In this document: positions 1-7,043 of the stretch, in pieces
Position numbering within the stretch: the stretch's first letter is position 1
How the letters are laid out: every line of letters starts with the position of its first letter
DNA from: Anaerolineae bacterium
GTDB lineage: Bacteria > Chloroflexota > Anaerolineae > CG2-30-64-16
Direction of reading: 5' to 3'
DNA: 16,481 nucleotides
Assembly: GCA_025454565.1 (NCBI GenBank)
Contig: JALOOE010000005.1
Location: 1-16,481, forward strand
Position numbers and translations under genes: made by a program
Notes under the pieces: model-generated
Told to the model about the DNA's origin: nothing
The model's input: only the letters and a program-made list of their open reading frames with translations
Database searches by the model: none

Positions 1-258
1 CCACGACAGGATGCCGTCTACGAGTCGGTCATCGACCAGTTGATAGAGCGCCGCCGCCGGCGTGCTGTCTGACTGCCCGCCTGCGACGTAGAGGAGATTA
101 ATCCCGCGCTCTCGGCAGACGCGCGCGATCCCGCCCCAAATTCGCCACTTCTGATAGTACAGTCCCGCGCCGAGCGCAGGCGCGAAGAACGCAACAGTCG
201 GGCGACCGCCCGACTGTCCGCTGCCAGCTCGCCAACCTTGCCGGATAGTTAAGCCCAT
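1..258 (-). CDS. Partial LacI-like sugar-binding regulator, N-terminal part only
   Basis: An open frame starts with ATG at 258 and stays open to the window edge, giving the first 86 residues of a longer protein. After a short basic, Gly/Ser-rich leader (about 19 residues), the stretch RPTVAFFAPALGAGLYY, then IWGGIARVCRERGINLLYV and LVDDRLVDGILSW, matches the start of a LacI/periplasmic-binding-protein type ligand domain (first beta strand, first helix, second strand, then the VDGIL strand). There is no helix-turn-helix before it and no signal peptide, so this is neither a classical LacI repressor nor a periplasmic solute-binding protein. In known families such N-terminal domains are followed by an AraC-type HTH (as in XylR), a histidine kinase or GGDEF. 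The start lies 11 bases after the GH42 stop, so it is probably co-transcribed and may sense a product of the locus. The Shine-Dalgarno is poor, and the output domain lies outside the window. Confidence 0.72.
   Translation of the reverse strand, partial: MGLTIRQGWRAGSGQSGGRPTVAFFAPALGAGLYYQKWRIWGGIARVCRERGINLLYVAGGQSDSTPAAALYQLVDDRLVDGILSW
194..217. repeat. 11-bp perfect inverted repeat inside the regulator's 5' end
   Basis: The arm ACAGTCGGGCG (194-204) is followed by two bases and its exact reverse complement CGCCCGACTGT (207-217). It lies 41 to 64 bases inside the partial regulator gene, in the leader before the ligand domain. It is either a GC-rich mRNA hairpin or an operator-like palindrome. 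No U-tract follows, so it is not a standard terminator. Confidence 0.6.
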
Positions 259-269
259 TCTGTTTCTGA

Positions 270-2321
270 TCAGGCGGCCAGGACGGCGACACCATACCCC
301 GACAGCTCTGTCTGCCCCTGCACCGTCGTGCCCGTCAATAGATCCGTGACGGACGCAGAGCCCAGATCCAGCGTGGCCGGTTCAGGGTTGAAATTCATCA
401 GAAAGACGAAGCGGCGCTTCCCATCGCTGCGGAGCTGGGCCGATATGCCGGACGGCAGCTCTGCATTCAGTGCGCACAGCAGGTTGAGTTGCCCGCCAAG
501 CGCGGCGTAGAAATCGTCCAGGAAGCGCTCGTCGTTGCGCGAAGCGATGTAGTATGCCCGCCCCTTGCCCAGTTCGTTGACCGTCAGTGCGGGGCGGCCC
601 GCGTAGAAGTCGGCGCCATAGGTTGCCAGCACAGTCGCGGTCTTGGCGTGAATCAGGTCGCAGAACTCGCGGGCGACGTATTCGCCGTTCAGACCGAGCC
701 CGTTGCCGGCTGCGGGGAGGACGGCGTTCGCGTCGTGCTCATACAGGGCATCGATCTCCTCGGCCCAGATGCCGAGCGTCTCGCGCAGCGGTCCCGGCCA
801 GCCGCCCAGGAAGCAGAGATCATTCTCATCTACGATGCCGCTCAGATAGGTGGCGACGAAGACGCCGCCGGCCTTGACGAACGCCTCGATCCGCTCCGCC
901 ACACCGGGCCGCACCATGTAGAGCATCGGCGCGATCAGCAGCTTGTAAGACGAGAAGTCCTGCTCCATGTCGATCACATCGACCGGGATGCCGCGCTTCC
1001 AGAACGCCCGATAGTGGCGTTTGCAGTCGTCCAGGTAGCCCTTGTCCCCGCGGCGCGGCCCCTGTGCATCGGTCATCGCCCAGTTGTTCTCCCAGTCGTA
1101 GACGATGGCGACATCGGGCCGCACGGTCGTGCCGACCACCGGATCAAGCCGCTCCAGCATGCGGCCCAGGTCGGCCACTTCGCCGAAGACGCGTGTGCCC
1201 TCATGCCCCACGTGATCCACCACTGCGCCGTGGAACTTCTCGGCCGAGCCGCGACTCTTGCGCCACTGGAAGTATTGCACGGTGTCGGAGCCGTGCGCGA
1301 CCGCTTGCAGCGAGGAGAGCGCGTGCATCCCCGGCCGCTTGACTTTCGCTGCGGGCACCCAGTTGGTGGCGCTCGGCACGCTCTCCATCAGCATGAACGG
1401 CTTACCGCCCTTCAGACAGCGGTTGATGTCGTGGACGAATGCGATATCGGATGCCAGCGCCACGTCGTCCCCTTTGTGCCACATCGGATAGCTGTCCCAC
1501 GAGATCACATCGAGGTGGGGCGCCATCCGCCAGTAGTTCAGGCCCGGAAACGTGCCCATCATGTTGGTGGTGATCGGCACATCGGGCGTGAATTGGCGCA
1601 GTGAGGTGATCTCGACCTGCATGAAATCGGTCGTCTGATCGGTGACGAAACGCTTCCAATCGAGGTTCAGCCCGTGCACCGACGTCTCGCCGATGGGGGA
1701 GGGCGGGTCAATCTGCGCCCAGTCGGTGACGGTGTGGCTCCAGAAGCCGGTCCACCAGGCGTGATTGAGCGCGTCGAGCGTGCCATACTTCGTCTTGACC
1801 CACGTCCGGAACGCGGCCCGGCACAGCTCACAGTGGCACTCACCGTTGTACTCGTTGGAGAGGTGCCACGCCAGCAGCGCCGGATGGTTAGCATAGCGCT
1901 CGGCCAGCTTACCGTTGATCAGGGCCGTCTTCTCGCGATAAACCGGCGAGGTGAAGCAGTGGTTGTGGCGGACGCCGAACAGGTTGCGGCCGCGGTCGGG
2001 CCGGACGCGCAGCACCTCCGGATATTTGGCGGCCAGCCATGCCGGCCGCGCACCCGATGGCGTCGCCAGCACGGCATAGCCGCCGTTGTCGGCCAGCAGA
2101 TCCATCACGCGATCCAGCCAGCCGAACTCGAATTGGCCCTCGGCCGGCTCCAGCTTGGTCCAGGCGAAGATCGCCACGGTCATGGTGTTGCAGTGCGCCA
2201 GTTTCATCAGGCGCATGTCCTCGTCCCACACGGTCTCTGGCCACTGGTCCGGATTGTAGTCACCGCCATGGAGCATGTGCGGGAAACGCGGGTTGATGGG
2301 GGGATATCGGTCGATGGTCAT
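270..2321 (-). CDS. GH42 beta-galactosidase
   Basis: Family 42 glycoside hydrolase of 683 residues that hydrolyses terminal beta-D-galactosides. The order is TIM barrel with catalytic residues, then the trimerisation domain (from about 390) and a small beta domain. The acid/base is Glu157 (SNEYNG) and the nucleophile Glu313 (LMESVP). Four cysteines, C122, C162, C164 and C167, reproduce the Zn site known from Thermus A4 beta-galactosidase with nearly the same spacing. The N-terminal HGGDYNPDQWPE is typical of the family. There is no signal peptide, so it acts in the cytoplasm on imported oligosaccharides. An in-frame TTG at 2339 would add six residues, but I chose ATG at 2321 because GAGGAGG lies just upstream and the TTG would place that motif inside the gene. 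It is the middle gene of a unit with the SDR gene upstream and the partial sugar-binding regulator 11 bases downstream. The substrate could also be an alpha-L-arabinoside. Confidence 0.95.
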   Translation of the reverse strand: MTIDRYPPINPRFPHMLHGGDYNPDQWPETVWDEDMRLMKLAHCNTMTVAIFAWTKLEPAEGQFEFGWLDRVMDLLADNGGYAVLATPSGARPAWLAAKYPEVLRVRPDRGRNLFGVRHNHCFTSPVYREKTALINGKLAERYANHPALLAWHLSNEYNGECHCELCRAAFRTWVKTKYGTLDALNHAWWTGFWSHTVTDWAQIDPPSPIGETSVHGLNLDWKRFVTDQTTDFMQVEITSLRQFTPDVPITTNMMGTFPGLNYWRMAPHLDVISWDSYPMWHKGDDVALASDIAFVHDINRCLKGGKPFMLMESVPSATNWVPAAKVKRPGMHALSSLQAVAHGSDTVQYFQWRKSRGSAEKFHGAVVDHVGHEGTRVFGEVADLGRMLERLDPVVGTTVRPDVAIVYDWENNWAMTDAQGPRRGDKGYLDDCKRHYRAFWKRGIPVDVIDMEQDFSSYKLLIAPMLYMVRPGVAERIEAFVKAGGVFVATYLSGIVDENDLCFLGGWPGPLRETLGIWAEEIDALYEHDANAVLPAAGNGLGLNGEYVAREFCDLIHAKTATVLATYGADFYAGRPALTVNELGKGRAYYIASRNDERFLDDFYAALGGQLNLLCALNAELPSGISAQLRSDGKRRFVFLMNFNPEPATLDLGSASVTDLLTGTTVQGQTELSGYGVAVLAA

Positions 2322-2323
2322 GT

Positions 2324-2331
2324 TCCTCCTC
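2324..2331 (-). promoter_or_regulatory. Ribosome binding site deciding the GH42 start
   Basis: GAGGAGGA on the minus strand sits two bases before ATG at 2321 (core GAGG six to seven bases away). It selects this ATG over the upstream in-frame TTG at 2339. Confidence 0.75.
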
Positions 2332-2379
2332 ACGGGCAACGAGGCAAGTGCCGGGAAAGCGCAGGCGGATAGGTTCCGA

Positions 2380-3144
2380 TCACGTCAGTACCAGGCCGCC
2401 ATCAATGCGCAGCGTGGCGCCTGTGATGTAGTCGGCCTCATCGCTGACCAGAAAAGAGACCGCCGCGGCGATCTCATCCGGTCGGCCGAGTCGCCCCCAC
2501 GGGATGGACTTGCCGCCTTCTGCGAGCTCCTCTTCGGTGGCGAAGGCCCGCTCGCCGGGGGTATCGATCCAGCCGGGATTGATCAAATTGACATTGATGT
2601 GGTGGGCGGCCAGTTCGACCGCCATCGTGCGTCCCAGGTGATTGATCGCGGCCTTAGCCATGTTGTAGGGCGCGCTGTTGGCGTGAGCGATTTCCTCATG
2701 AATCGAACTGATGATGACGATCTTGCCGCCGCGACCCTGGCGCACCATCTGTTGCGCGGCCATCTGGCAGGTGTGGAAGGCGCCGAACTGCGTCACTGCC
2801 AACGTGCGCAGGACGTTTTCCCACTGGGCTTCGATGACGGGGGCACGACTTGAGAAATACGCGTTGGCGATCGCGATGTCGATCCCGCCGAGCTGCTCGA
2901 TCGCGGCCGCAAACATGCGCGCGACCGCGTTGCGATCTGCCACATCCGCCTGCCAGACCAGTGCCCGGCGGCCTCCCCGCCGAATCGCTTCGGCGACTTC
3001 CTGCGCTTCATCATCGTGACTGTGATAGTTCACAACCACATCGGCGCCTTCGGCGGCCAGTCGCAACGCGATCGCGCGGCCGATCCCGCGGCTGGCGCCA
3101 GTGATCAGTGCGACTTTTCCGGTCAGTCGCGATGGGTTCTTCAT
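2380..3144 (-). CDS. SDR-family NAD(P)-dependent dehydrogenase
   Basis: Classical short-chain dehydrogenase/reductase of 254 residues with a Rossmann fold. The cofactor motif is TGASRGIG (15-22), DVAD follows at about 67-70, the catalytic residues are Ser147, Tyr160 and Lys164 (S-x12-Y-x3-K), and PGWIDTP then the C-terminal IDGG are family-typical. The usual NNAG after beta-4 is replaced by ANAY (93-96), which is unusual. Closest in style to glucose 1-dehydrogenase or 3-oxoacyl-ACP-reductase-like sugar dehydrogenases. Next to GH42, oxidation of a released sugar such as galactose to its lactone is a reasonable guess, but the substrate cannot be read from sequence. An ATG at 3150 is also in frame; I prefer 3144 because GAGG then lies six bases upstream, whereas it would touch the 3150 ATG. 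It is first in a unit with GH42, under the promoter at 3177-3205. Confidence 0.9.
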   Translation of the reverse strand: MKNPSRLTGKVALITGASRGIGRAIALRLAAEGADVVVNYHSHDDEAQEVAEAIRRGGRRALVWQADVADRNAVARMFAAAIEQLGGIDIAIANAYFSSRAPVIEAQWENVLRTLAVTQFGAFHTCQMAAQQMVRQGRGGKIVIISSIHEEIAHANSAPYNMAKAAINHLGRTMAVELAAHHINVNLINPGWIDTPGERAFATEEELAEGGKSIPWGRLGRPDEIAAAVSFLVSDEADYITGATLRIDGGLVLT

Positions 3145-3176
3145 AGGCATCCTCGTCGTAGGGATAACGCAGATCC

Positions 3177-3205
3177 ATTCTATGCGCTAACCGGGCCAGT
3201 GGCAA
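3177..3205 (-). promoter_or_regulatory. Sigma70-type promoter for SDR-GH42-regulator unit
   Basis: On the minus strand the -35 is TTGCCA (3205-3200) and the -10 is TAGAAT (3182-3177), with a 17-base spacer. Each hexamer matches consensus at 5 of 6 positions. Transcription would start near 3170, leaving a leader of about 25 bases before the SDR ATG. The -35 box overlaps the U-tract of the dioxygenase terminator. Confidence 0.65.
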
Positions 3206-3242
3206 GAAAAGACCGCCGGGGAATTTCGATGCCCGGCGGTCT
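3204..3242 (-). terminator. Rho-independent terminator of the dioxygenase gene
   Basis: On the minus strand an 11-bp perfect stem, AGACCGCCGGG (3242-3232) pairing with CCCGGCGGTCT (3220-3210), encloses an 11-base loop and runs into TTTTCTT. It lies about 75 bases after the dioxygenase stop and separates that gene from the SDR-GH42 unit. Confidence 0.85.
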
Positions 3243-3317
3243 CACCGTGGTTTGCTGATACGCGATGCGGCAGGCTTTCCAGACGACGAAGGTCGTCGGC
3301 GCCCGGCACGCTGCGCA

Positions 3318-4103
3318 TCATGGCCCAACGACGAAGTCGAACGAGGCGCGCTTGCCCTGGGGCGTCTCGTCGAGCCTCACCAGGAGTTTTGGATCGAAGA
3401 TCGCGTCCCCCTTGTTTGTCGCCTCGTTCGGGAAGTAGAGCTGGGTCGTCAGGGTCTTCCCGCCGGGCGGGGTGATCTTGACGTGTATGTGCGCGGTTCT
3501 GCCGGTATAGATGGCTGGCAAGATGGTCGCGAATTCGTACCGCCCTTCGCTGTCGGTCAGCATGTAGCCGCGCGAGGCGTAGGTCTTGCTCATATCATAG
3601 TTGCCCTTGGCGTCGGTGTGCCAGACGTCGACGCGCGCGTTGGCGATCGGCTTGCAGTCCGGCGTCAGCACACGTCCGGCCAGGAGGATCGGCTCCGCGC
3701 CCGCGTTGGCTGCATCCGTGCGGAAGTTCGAGCGCTGCGGCGGATTGGCCAGGTACATCGGGCCCTCGGTCTGGCTGGGCGTGAGCGAGAGCGGTGTTTT
3801 GCACGTGACGGCCGCCGTAGGCGCCGGCGTCGCGGTGGGCACGAGGGTCGGTGGCGCTATCGTCGGTGGCGCGGTTCGTGTTGGCGCAGCGGTGGCCGTA
3901 GGCGCGAATGTGGCGGACGCCGCAATGGTCGCGATGGCGGTGGCCCCGGCGGTCGCAGCAGGCGCGGCTGAGAGCGGTGTTGCAGGCGGGGCAGCCGCCA
4001 CGGTAGTTGGCGCAGGCGCCTCGGTTGTGACCTGCGCCGGCGCACACGACACGATCGCCAGCGCGAGGCAGACCAAACACAGCACTTGGAAGGATACGCT
4101 CAT
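3318..4103 (-). CDS. Lipoprotein with intradiol ring-cleavage dioxygenase domain
   Basis: A 261-residue exported protein. Residues 1-20 form a lipoprotein signal with lipobox IVSC (Cys20 lipidated), although the n-region lacks Lys/Arg. Residues 21-100 are a low-complexity Ala/Pro/Thr linker. The catalytic domain starts at about 101 with LTPSQTEGPMY, the entry motif of secreted intradiol dioxygenases. It continues with the family signature LLAGRVLTPDCKP...VDVWHTDAKGNY and the four Fe(III) ligands Tyr169, Tyr199, His205 and His207 (RTAHIH). All ligands are present, so it is probably active in cleaving catechol-type rings between the hydroxyls. The Tyr199-His205 gap is short compared with protocatechuate 3,4-dioxygenase, as in single-domain extracellular members. 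ATG 4103 has GGGGGAGA upstream. A terminator follows and a 171-base gap precedes it, so it is probably its own unit. Its place in a glycan locus suggests action on aromatic groups in plant material, which is inference. Confidence 0.85.
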   Translation of the reverse strand: MSVSFQVLCLVCLALAIVSCAPAQVTTEAPAPTTVAAAPPATPLSAAPAATAGATAIATIAASATFAPTATAAPTRTAPPTIAPPTLVPTATPAPTAAVTCKTPLSLTPSQTEGPMYLANPPQRSNFRTDAANAGAEPILLAGRVLTPDCKPIANARVDVWHTDAKGNYDMSKTYASRGYMLTDSEGRYEFATILPAIYTGRTAHIHVKITPPGGKTLTTQLYFPNEATNKGDAIFDPKLLVRLDETPQGKRASFDFVVGP

Positions 4104-4274
4104 GGCTATTTCTCCCCCGCGTCACCGCACGTATGATCGATCCCTCTGTCGGATGCCGAAAGTGTGGCAGGTGCAACCGCCATACATCGACACGCGGCCC
4201 CGATCGCGGCAACGGTACGGAGATTTTACCGCGCCTCCGCGTTCCTATGATAGTGTCTTCCTTACCTTCCCCTC
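4104..4274. other. Intergenic region upstream of the dioxygenase gene
   Basis: 171 bases between the sulfatase stop and the dioxygenase start contain no credible gene. An imperfect palindrome lies at 4165-4182. I see no convincing hairpin plus U-tract after the sulfatase and no clear -35/-10 pair, so whether the dioxygenase has its own promoter is open. Confidence 0.6.
4165..4184. repeat. Imperfect palindrome resembling the 12101-12124 repeat
   Basis: TGGCAGGT, two bases, then AACCGCCA gives arms that match at 6 of 8 positions; with the following TA it shares GGCAGGT...ACC(T)GCCATAC with the perfect palindrome at 12101-12124. It lies about 62 bases upstream of the dioxygenase ATG, where an operator would be expected. 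It could also be chance. Confidence 0.35.
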
Positions 4275-5783
4275 CTACCAACGCCGATCTGTATCATGCG
4301 GCACGACGTCGCCGGTCTCCAGATAGAAGGTCAGCAGCCGGTCTTTGAGGCTGGCGAGCACTCCAGCCAGGGTCGGATCATCCACGCGATTGTTCAACTC
4401 GCCCGGATCGGCGCGTAGATCGTAGAGTTCGTCCTGCTCGTAGTGCCGGCGCACGTACTTGTAGTCGGCCGTCCGGCACATGACGGCTTTGGTGTGCTCT
4501 GGCCCCTCGCGGATCTGTAGACTGACGCGCGGCCAATACAGACCACTCGGCGTTTGCGATGAGCTGCTCTCCAGCTCCATGCAGTGTGTCTCGCCGTGCA
4601 GCCGGCCTCCTTCGCAGAAGACGGCATCGCGGTGCGTCTCCGATTCACCGGCTAACACCGGCAGCAGTGAGCGACCGAAGTGGGTGTGGCCCGGCGTGAT
4701 GCCGGTCAATGCTTCGACCGTCGCTGGAAAGTCGATCAACTCGACCAGCGCGTCGCGGATGCCCGGCTTGACCGGTGCACCGGCGGGAGGTTTGACGATG
4801 AACGGCACACGGCTCAGGCAATCCTCGAATGTGTTCTGGGTCTTCTCCACCAACCCGTAGTCGCCGGTGAAGTCGCCATGATCGGCGAAAAGAAAGATGG
4901 CCGTGTCGTCGTATCGCCCGGACTCGCGCAGCGCGTCCAGGAGCAGCCCGAACTGGTGGTCGAGTCTGGCGCACATTCCGTAGTAGGTGGCGCGCAGTTC
5001 GGCCCAGCGCTCCTCCGTCCACGTCTGCAGCCCCTGCCGCTCCCAGATCCCCTTGAGCAGACTCGGTTTGCCCTGCCAGCCGTCGGGCGTGGGCAGGCGC
5101 GGCGGCAGCTTGCCCCGGTCAATCGCGCCGTACCACGGCTCCTCCACGCCGTAGGGGGGATGCGGATAGGTCAATGGCAGGTAGATACACAACGGCTGAT
5201 CGCCGTCGTAGTTGCGGATCAGATCTACCGCGCCCAGCACATTAGCCCAGTCACCATCGTGGTAATGGTCTTCTGGGCCAGTGGACAGTGGGCCAACGTA
5301 GAACGAATAATAGGTGTCACTGCCAGGCTCTCCGCGCCACTCGGCTTCCCGATCCATCTCCCACATCGGTTTGGTCGGTTCAACAGGCTTGTATTTCACA
5401 TCGCAGAAGGTTTCGTAGCCGTCCTGCGCCGGCGTCAGGTCGTTCTTGCCACCCCACCAGACATGGTAGCCGTTCTCTTTGAGCGTTTTTAGCAGCACCG
5501 GCTCGCCGCGCTCGGGGTGCAGCATGTGGAACATTGTCCGGTGCCCGCGCACGTGCGGATACCAGCCGGTCATGAAGGAGCAGCGGCTGGGCGTGCAGAC
5601 GGTGTTCTGGCAGAACGCGTTTCGGAAGGAGACGGCTTCGGTCTGGACAAAGTGATCGAGTACAGGCGTGAGCGCGGCCGGGTTGCCCATGTGGCCCAGC
5701 ACGTCTACGCGCCACTGGTCGGGGTTGAAGATCAGGATATGCGGGAGTTTGCCGCTTGAACGGCTGTCAGGGATGCACGCCAT
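4275..5783 (-). CDS. Type I (formylglycine-dependent) sulfatase
   Basis: A 502-residue alkaline-phosphatase-superfamily sulfatase that removes sulfate esters. Cys63 in CTPSR (63-67) is the residue to be converted to formylglycine by FGE. FNPDQWR (19-25) supplies an N-terminal metal-ligand Asp22, YPHPPY holds His208, and FADHGDFTGDYG (299-310) supplies the second metal pair Asp301/His302. The usual DD of the first motif is PD here. ATG at 5783 is chosen because GGAGGA lies four to five bases upstream; in-frame ATGs at 5879, 5819 and 5810 lack such a site, and the first would overlap the dehydratase gene. With this start there is no signal peptide or membrane segment, which suggests a cytoplasmic enzyme acting on imported sulfated oligosaccharides. 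No FGE gene is in the window. It lies 73 bases after the dehydratase gene and probably closes the main operon. Phosphonate monoester hydrolase activity is an alternative within the superfamily. Confidence 0.9.
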   Translation of the reverse strand: MACIPDSRSSGKLPHILIFNPDQWRVDVLGHMGNPAALTPVLDHFVQTEAVSFRNAFCQNTVCTPSRCSFMTGWYPHVRGHRTMFHMLHPERGEPVLLKTLKENGYHVWWGGKNDLTPAQDGYETFCDVKYKPVEPTKPMWEMDREAEWRGEPGSDTYYSFYVGPLSTGPEDHYHDGDWANVLGAVDLIRNYDGDQPLCIYLPLTYPHPPYGVEEPWYGAIDRGKLPPRLPTPDGWQGKPSLLKGIWERQGLQTWTEERWAELRATYYGMCARLDHQFGLLLDALRESGRYDDTAIFLFADHGDFTGDYGLVEKTQNTFEDCLSRVPFIVKPPAGAPVKPGIRDALVELIDFPATVEALTGITPGHTHFGRSLLPVLAGESETHRDAVFCEGGRLHGETHCMELESSSSQTPSGLYWPRVSLQIREGPEHTKAVMCRTADYKYVRRHYEQDELYDLRADPGELNNRVDDPTLAGVLASLKDRLLTFYLETGDVVPHDTDRRW

Positions 5784-5787
5784 ATTG

Positions 5788-5793
5788 TCCTCC
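5788..5793 (-). promoter_or_regulatory. Ribosome binding site deciding the sulfatase start
   Basis: GGAGGA on the minus strand lies four bases before ATG 5783 and supports the short N-terminus without an export signal. Confidence 0.7.
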
Positions 5794-5856
5794 GCCCGAT
5801 TCGTTTCCATGATGACCATGATGCGATGACCGCCGTCAAAGCGCAGACGCCGGATC

Positions 5857-7023
5857 CTAATCGAAGTAGGTGTCCCCACGCCACAGCAGCGACTTTGCCA
5901 CCCTGTCGTTCAGCTCCACGCCGATGCCGGGGCGTTCCGAGAGGTGCATCCAGCCGTCGCGGATGAAGGGCTTGTCGCCATCGCAGAGGTCGCTCCACCA
6001 GGGGATCTCGCGGCCGTGAAATTCCAGCACCAGGAAGTTGGGCACAGCGGCGCAGACGTGGCAGGCCGCCATCATGCCCAGCGGCGACGAGACGTTGTGT
6101 GGCGCGATGGGGACGTAGAAGGCGTCGGCGATGTCGGCGATGCGCTTGGCCTCCATGATGCCGCCGGCCTTGGCCAGATCGGGCATGATCACATCGCAGG
6201 CGTGCTTCTGCAAGAGCTCCAGGAACTCCCAACGCGTGTACTGGTTCTCGCCGGTGCAGATGACGGTGCTGGTCGAGGCCTTCACTTGGGCCAGCGCATC
6301 GATGTTTTCGGCCGGGACCGGTTCTTCAAGCCACAGCAGGCGCAGCGGCTCCATCGCCTTCGCCAGTGTGATAGCGGAGCCGACGTCGAACTGGCCGTGA
6401 CAATCTATCGCCAGATCAACCTCGAAGCCGATCGCCTCGCGGGTGGCTGTGACGAGGTTGATGATGTGGTGCATCTCCTGCGCGCCGACTGTCCAGTTCC
6501 AGGGATCGAGCTTGCCCACCCCGGTGTGATCCACATCGAACTTGATCGCGCTGTACCCTTCGTCGCCGATGACCTGCGCGGCCTTTTCGGCATAGGCCTG
6601 CGGCGTCTCTTCGTCGCCGGCGTGCAGGTCAGCGTAGAGCCGGATCTTGTCGCGGAACTTGCCGCCCAAGAGCCTGTAGATCGGCACGCCGAGCGCCTTG
6701 CCGGCGATATCGCAGAGCGCGTTCTCGATGCCGGTCAGCGCGAAGATGAGCGGCGCATTCGTTGTGCCGCCGTAGCGCCCGCGCCGGCGCAGCAGCTCCC
6801 AGAGCGGGCCGATCTCCAGCGGGTCTTTGCCGATCAGCAGGTGTTTCATCGCGGCGATAGCCTGCTTGACTGCAAAGCCGGACGCGCCCGCCGCCGCCGA
6901 ATTGCACTCGCCCGTGCCTACCAGCCCCTCGTCGGTATACACTCGCACGAAAGTCCACACACAACCGCCGCTGTGCGGTTCTTCTCTGCCGATGATACAC
7001 GCCTGAACGTCGGTAATTTTCAT
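5857..7023 (-). CDS. Enolase-superfamily acid-sugar dehydratase (GalD/ManD-like)
   Basis: A 388-residue mandelate racemase/muconate lactonizing enzyme-type protein that binds Mg and dehydrates aldonic acids to 2-keto-3-deoxy acids. An N-terminal capping domain (1 to about 125) is followed by the barrel. Metal ligands are Asp207, Glu233 and Glu259; catalytic His209 (DCH) and His309 (APHN) with Asp282 follow. The spacings (26, 26, 23, 50) equal those of D-galactonate dehydratase and mannonate dehydratase. A KFD lysine (161) is also present. The specific substrate (galactonate, mannonate or another) is not decided by this. ATG 7047 overlaps the RraA stop by four bases (ATGA), but ATG 7023 gives the family-typical MKITDVQ start and has GGGGTAGGA upstream, so I use it. 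Either way it is translated close behind the RraA-type gene. Predicted cytoplasmic. Confidence 0.9.
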   Translation of the reverse strand: MKITDVQACIIGREEPHSGGCVWTFVRVYTDEGLVGTGECNSAAAGASGFAVKQAIAAMKHLLIGKDPLEIGPLWELLRRRGRYGGTTNAPLIFALTGIENALCDIAGKALGVPIYRLLGGKFRDKIRLYADLHAGDEETPQAYAEKAAQVIGDEGYSAIKFDVDHTGVGKLDPWNWTVGAQEMHHIINLVTATREAIGFEVDLAIDCHGQFDVGSAITLAKAMEPLRLLWLEEPVPAENIDALAQVKASTSTVICTGENQYTRWEFLELLQKHACDVIMPDLAKAGGIMEAKRIADIADAFYVPIAPHNVSSPLGMMAACHVCAAVPNFLVLEFHGREIPWWSDLCDGDKPFIRDGWMHLSERPGIGVELNDRVAKSLLWRGDTYFD

Positions 7024-7043
7024 CTGTCCTACCCCTTCCGCCG

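Noticed and set aside
489..1604. Long plus-strand open frame (371 codons) opposite GH42
   Set aside because: It lies wholly antisense to a GH42 gene with all catalytic residues; its translation shows no domain and the composition of a GC-rich shadow frame.
3795..4045. GC-rich repetitive stretch that looks like a tandem repeat or CRISPR-like array
   Set aside because: No regular unit or spacer exists; it encodes the Ala/Pro/Thr linker of the lipoprotein in frame.
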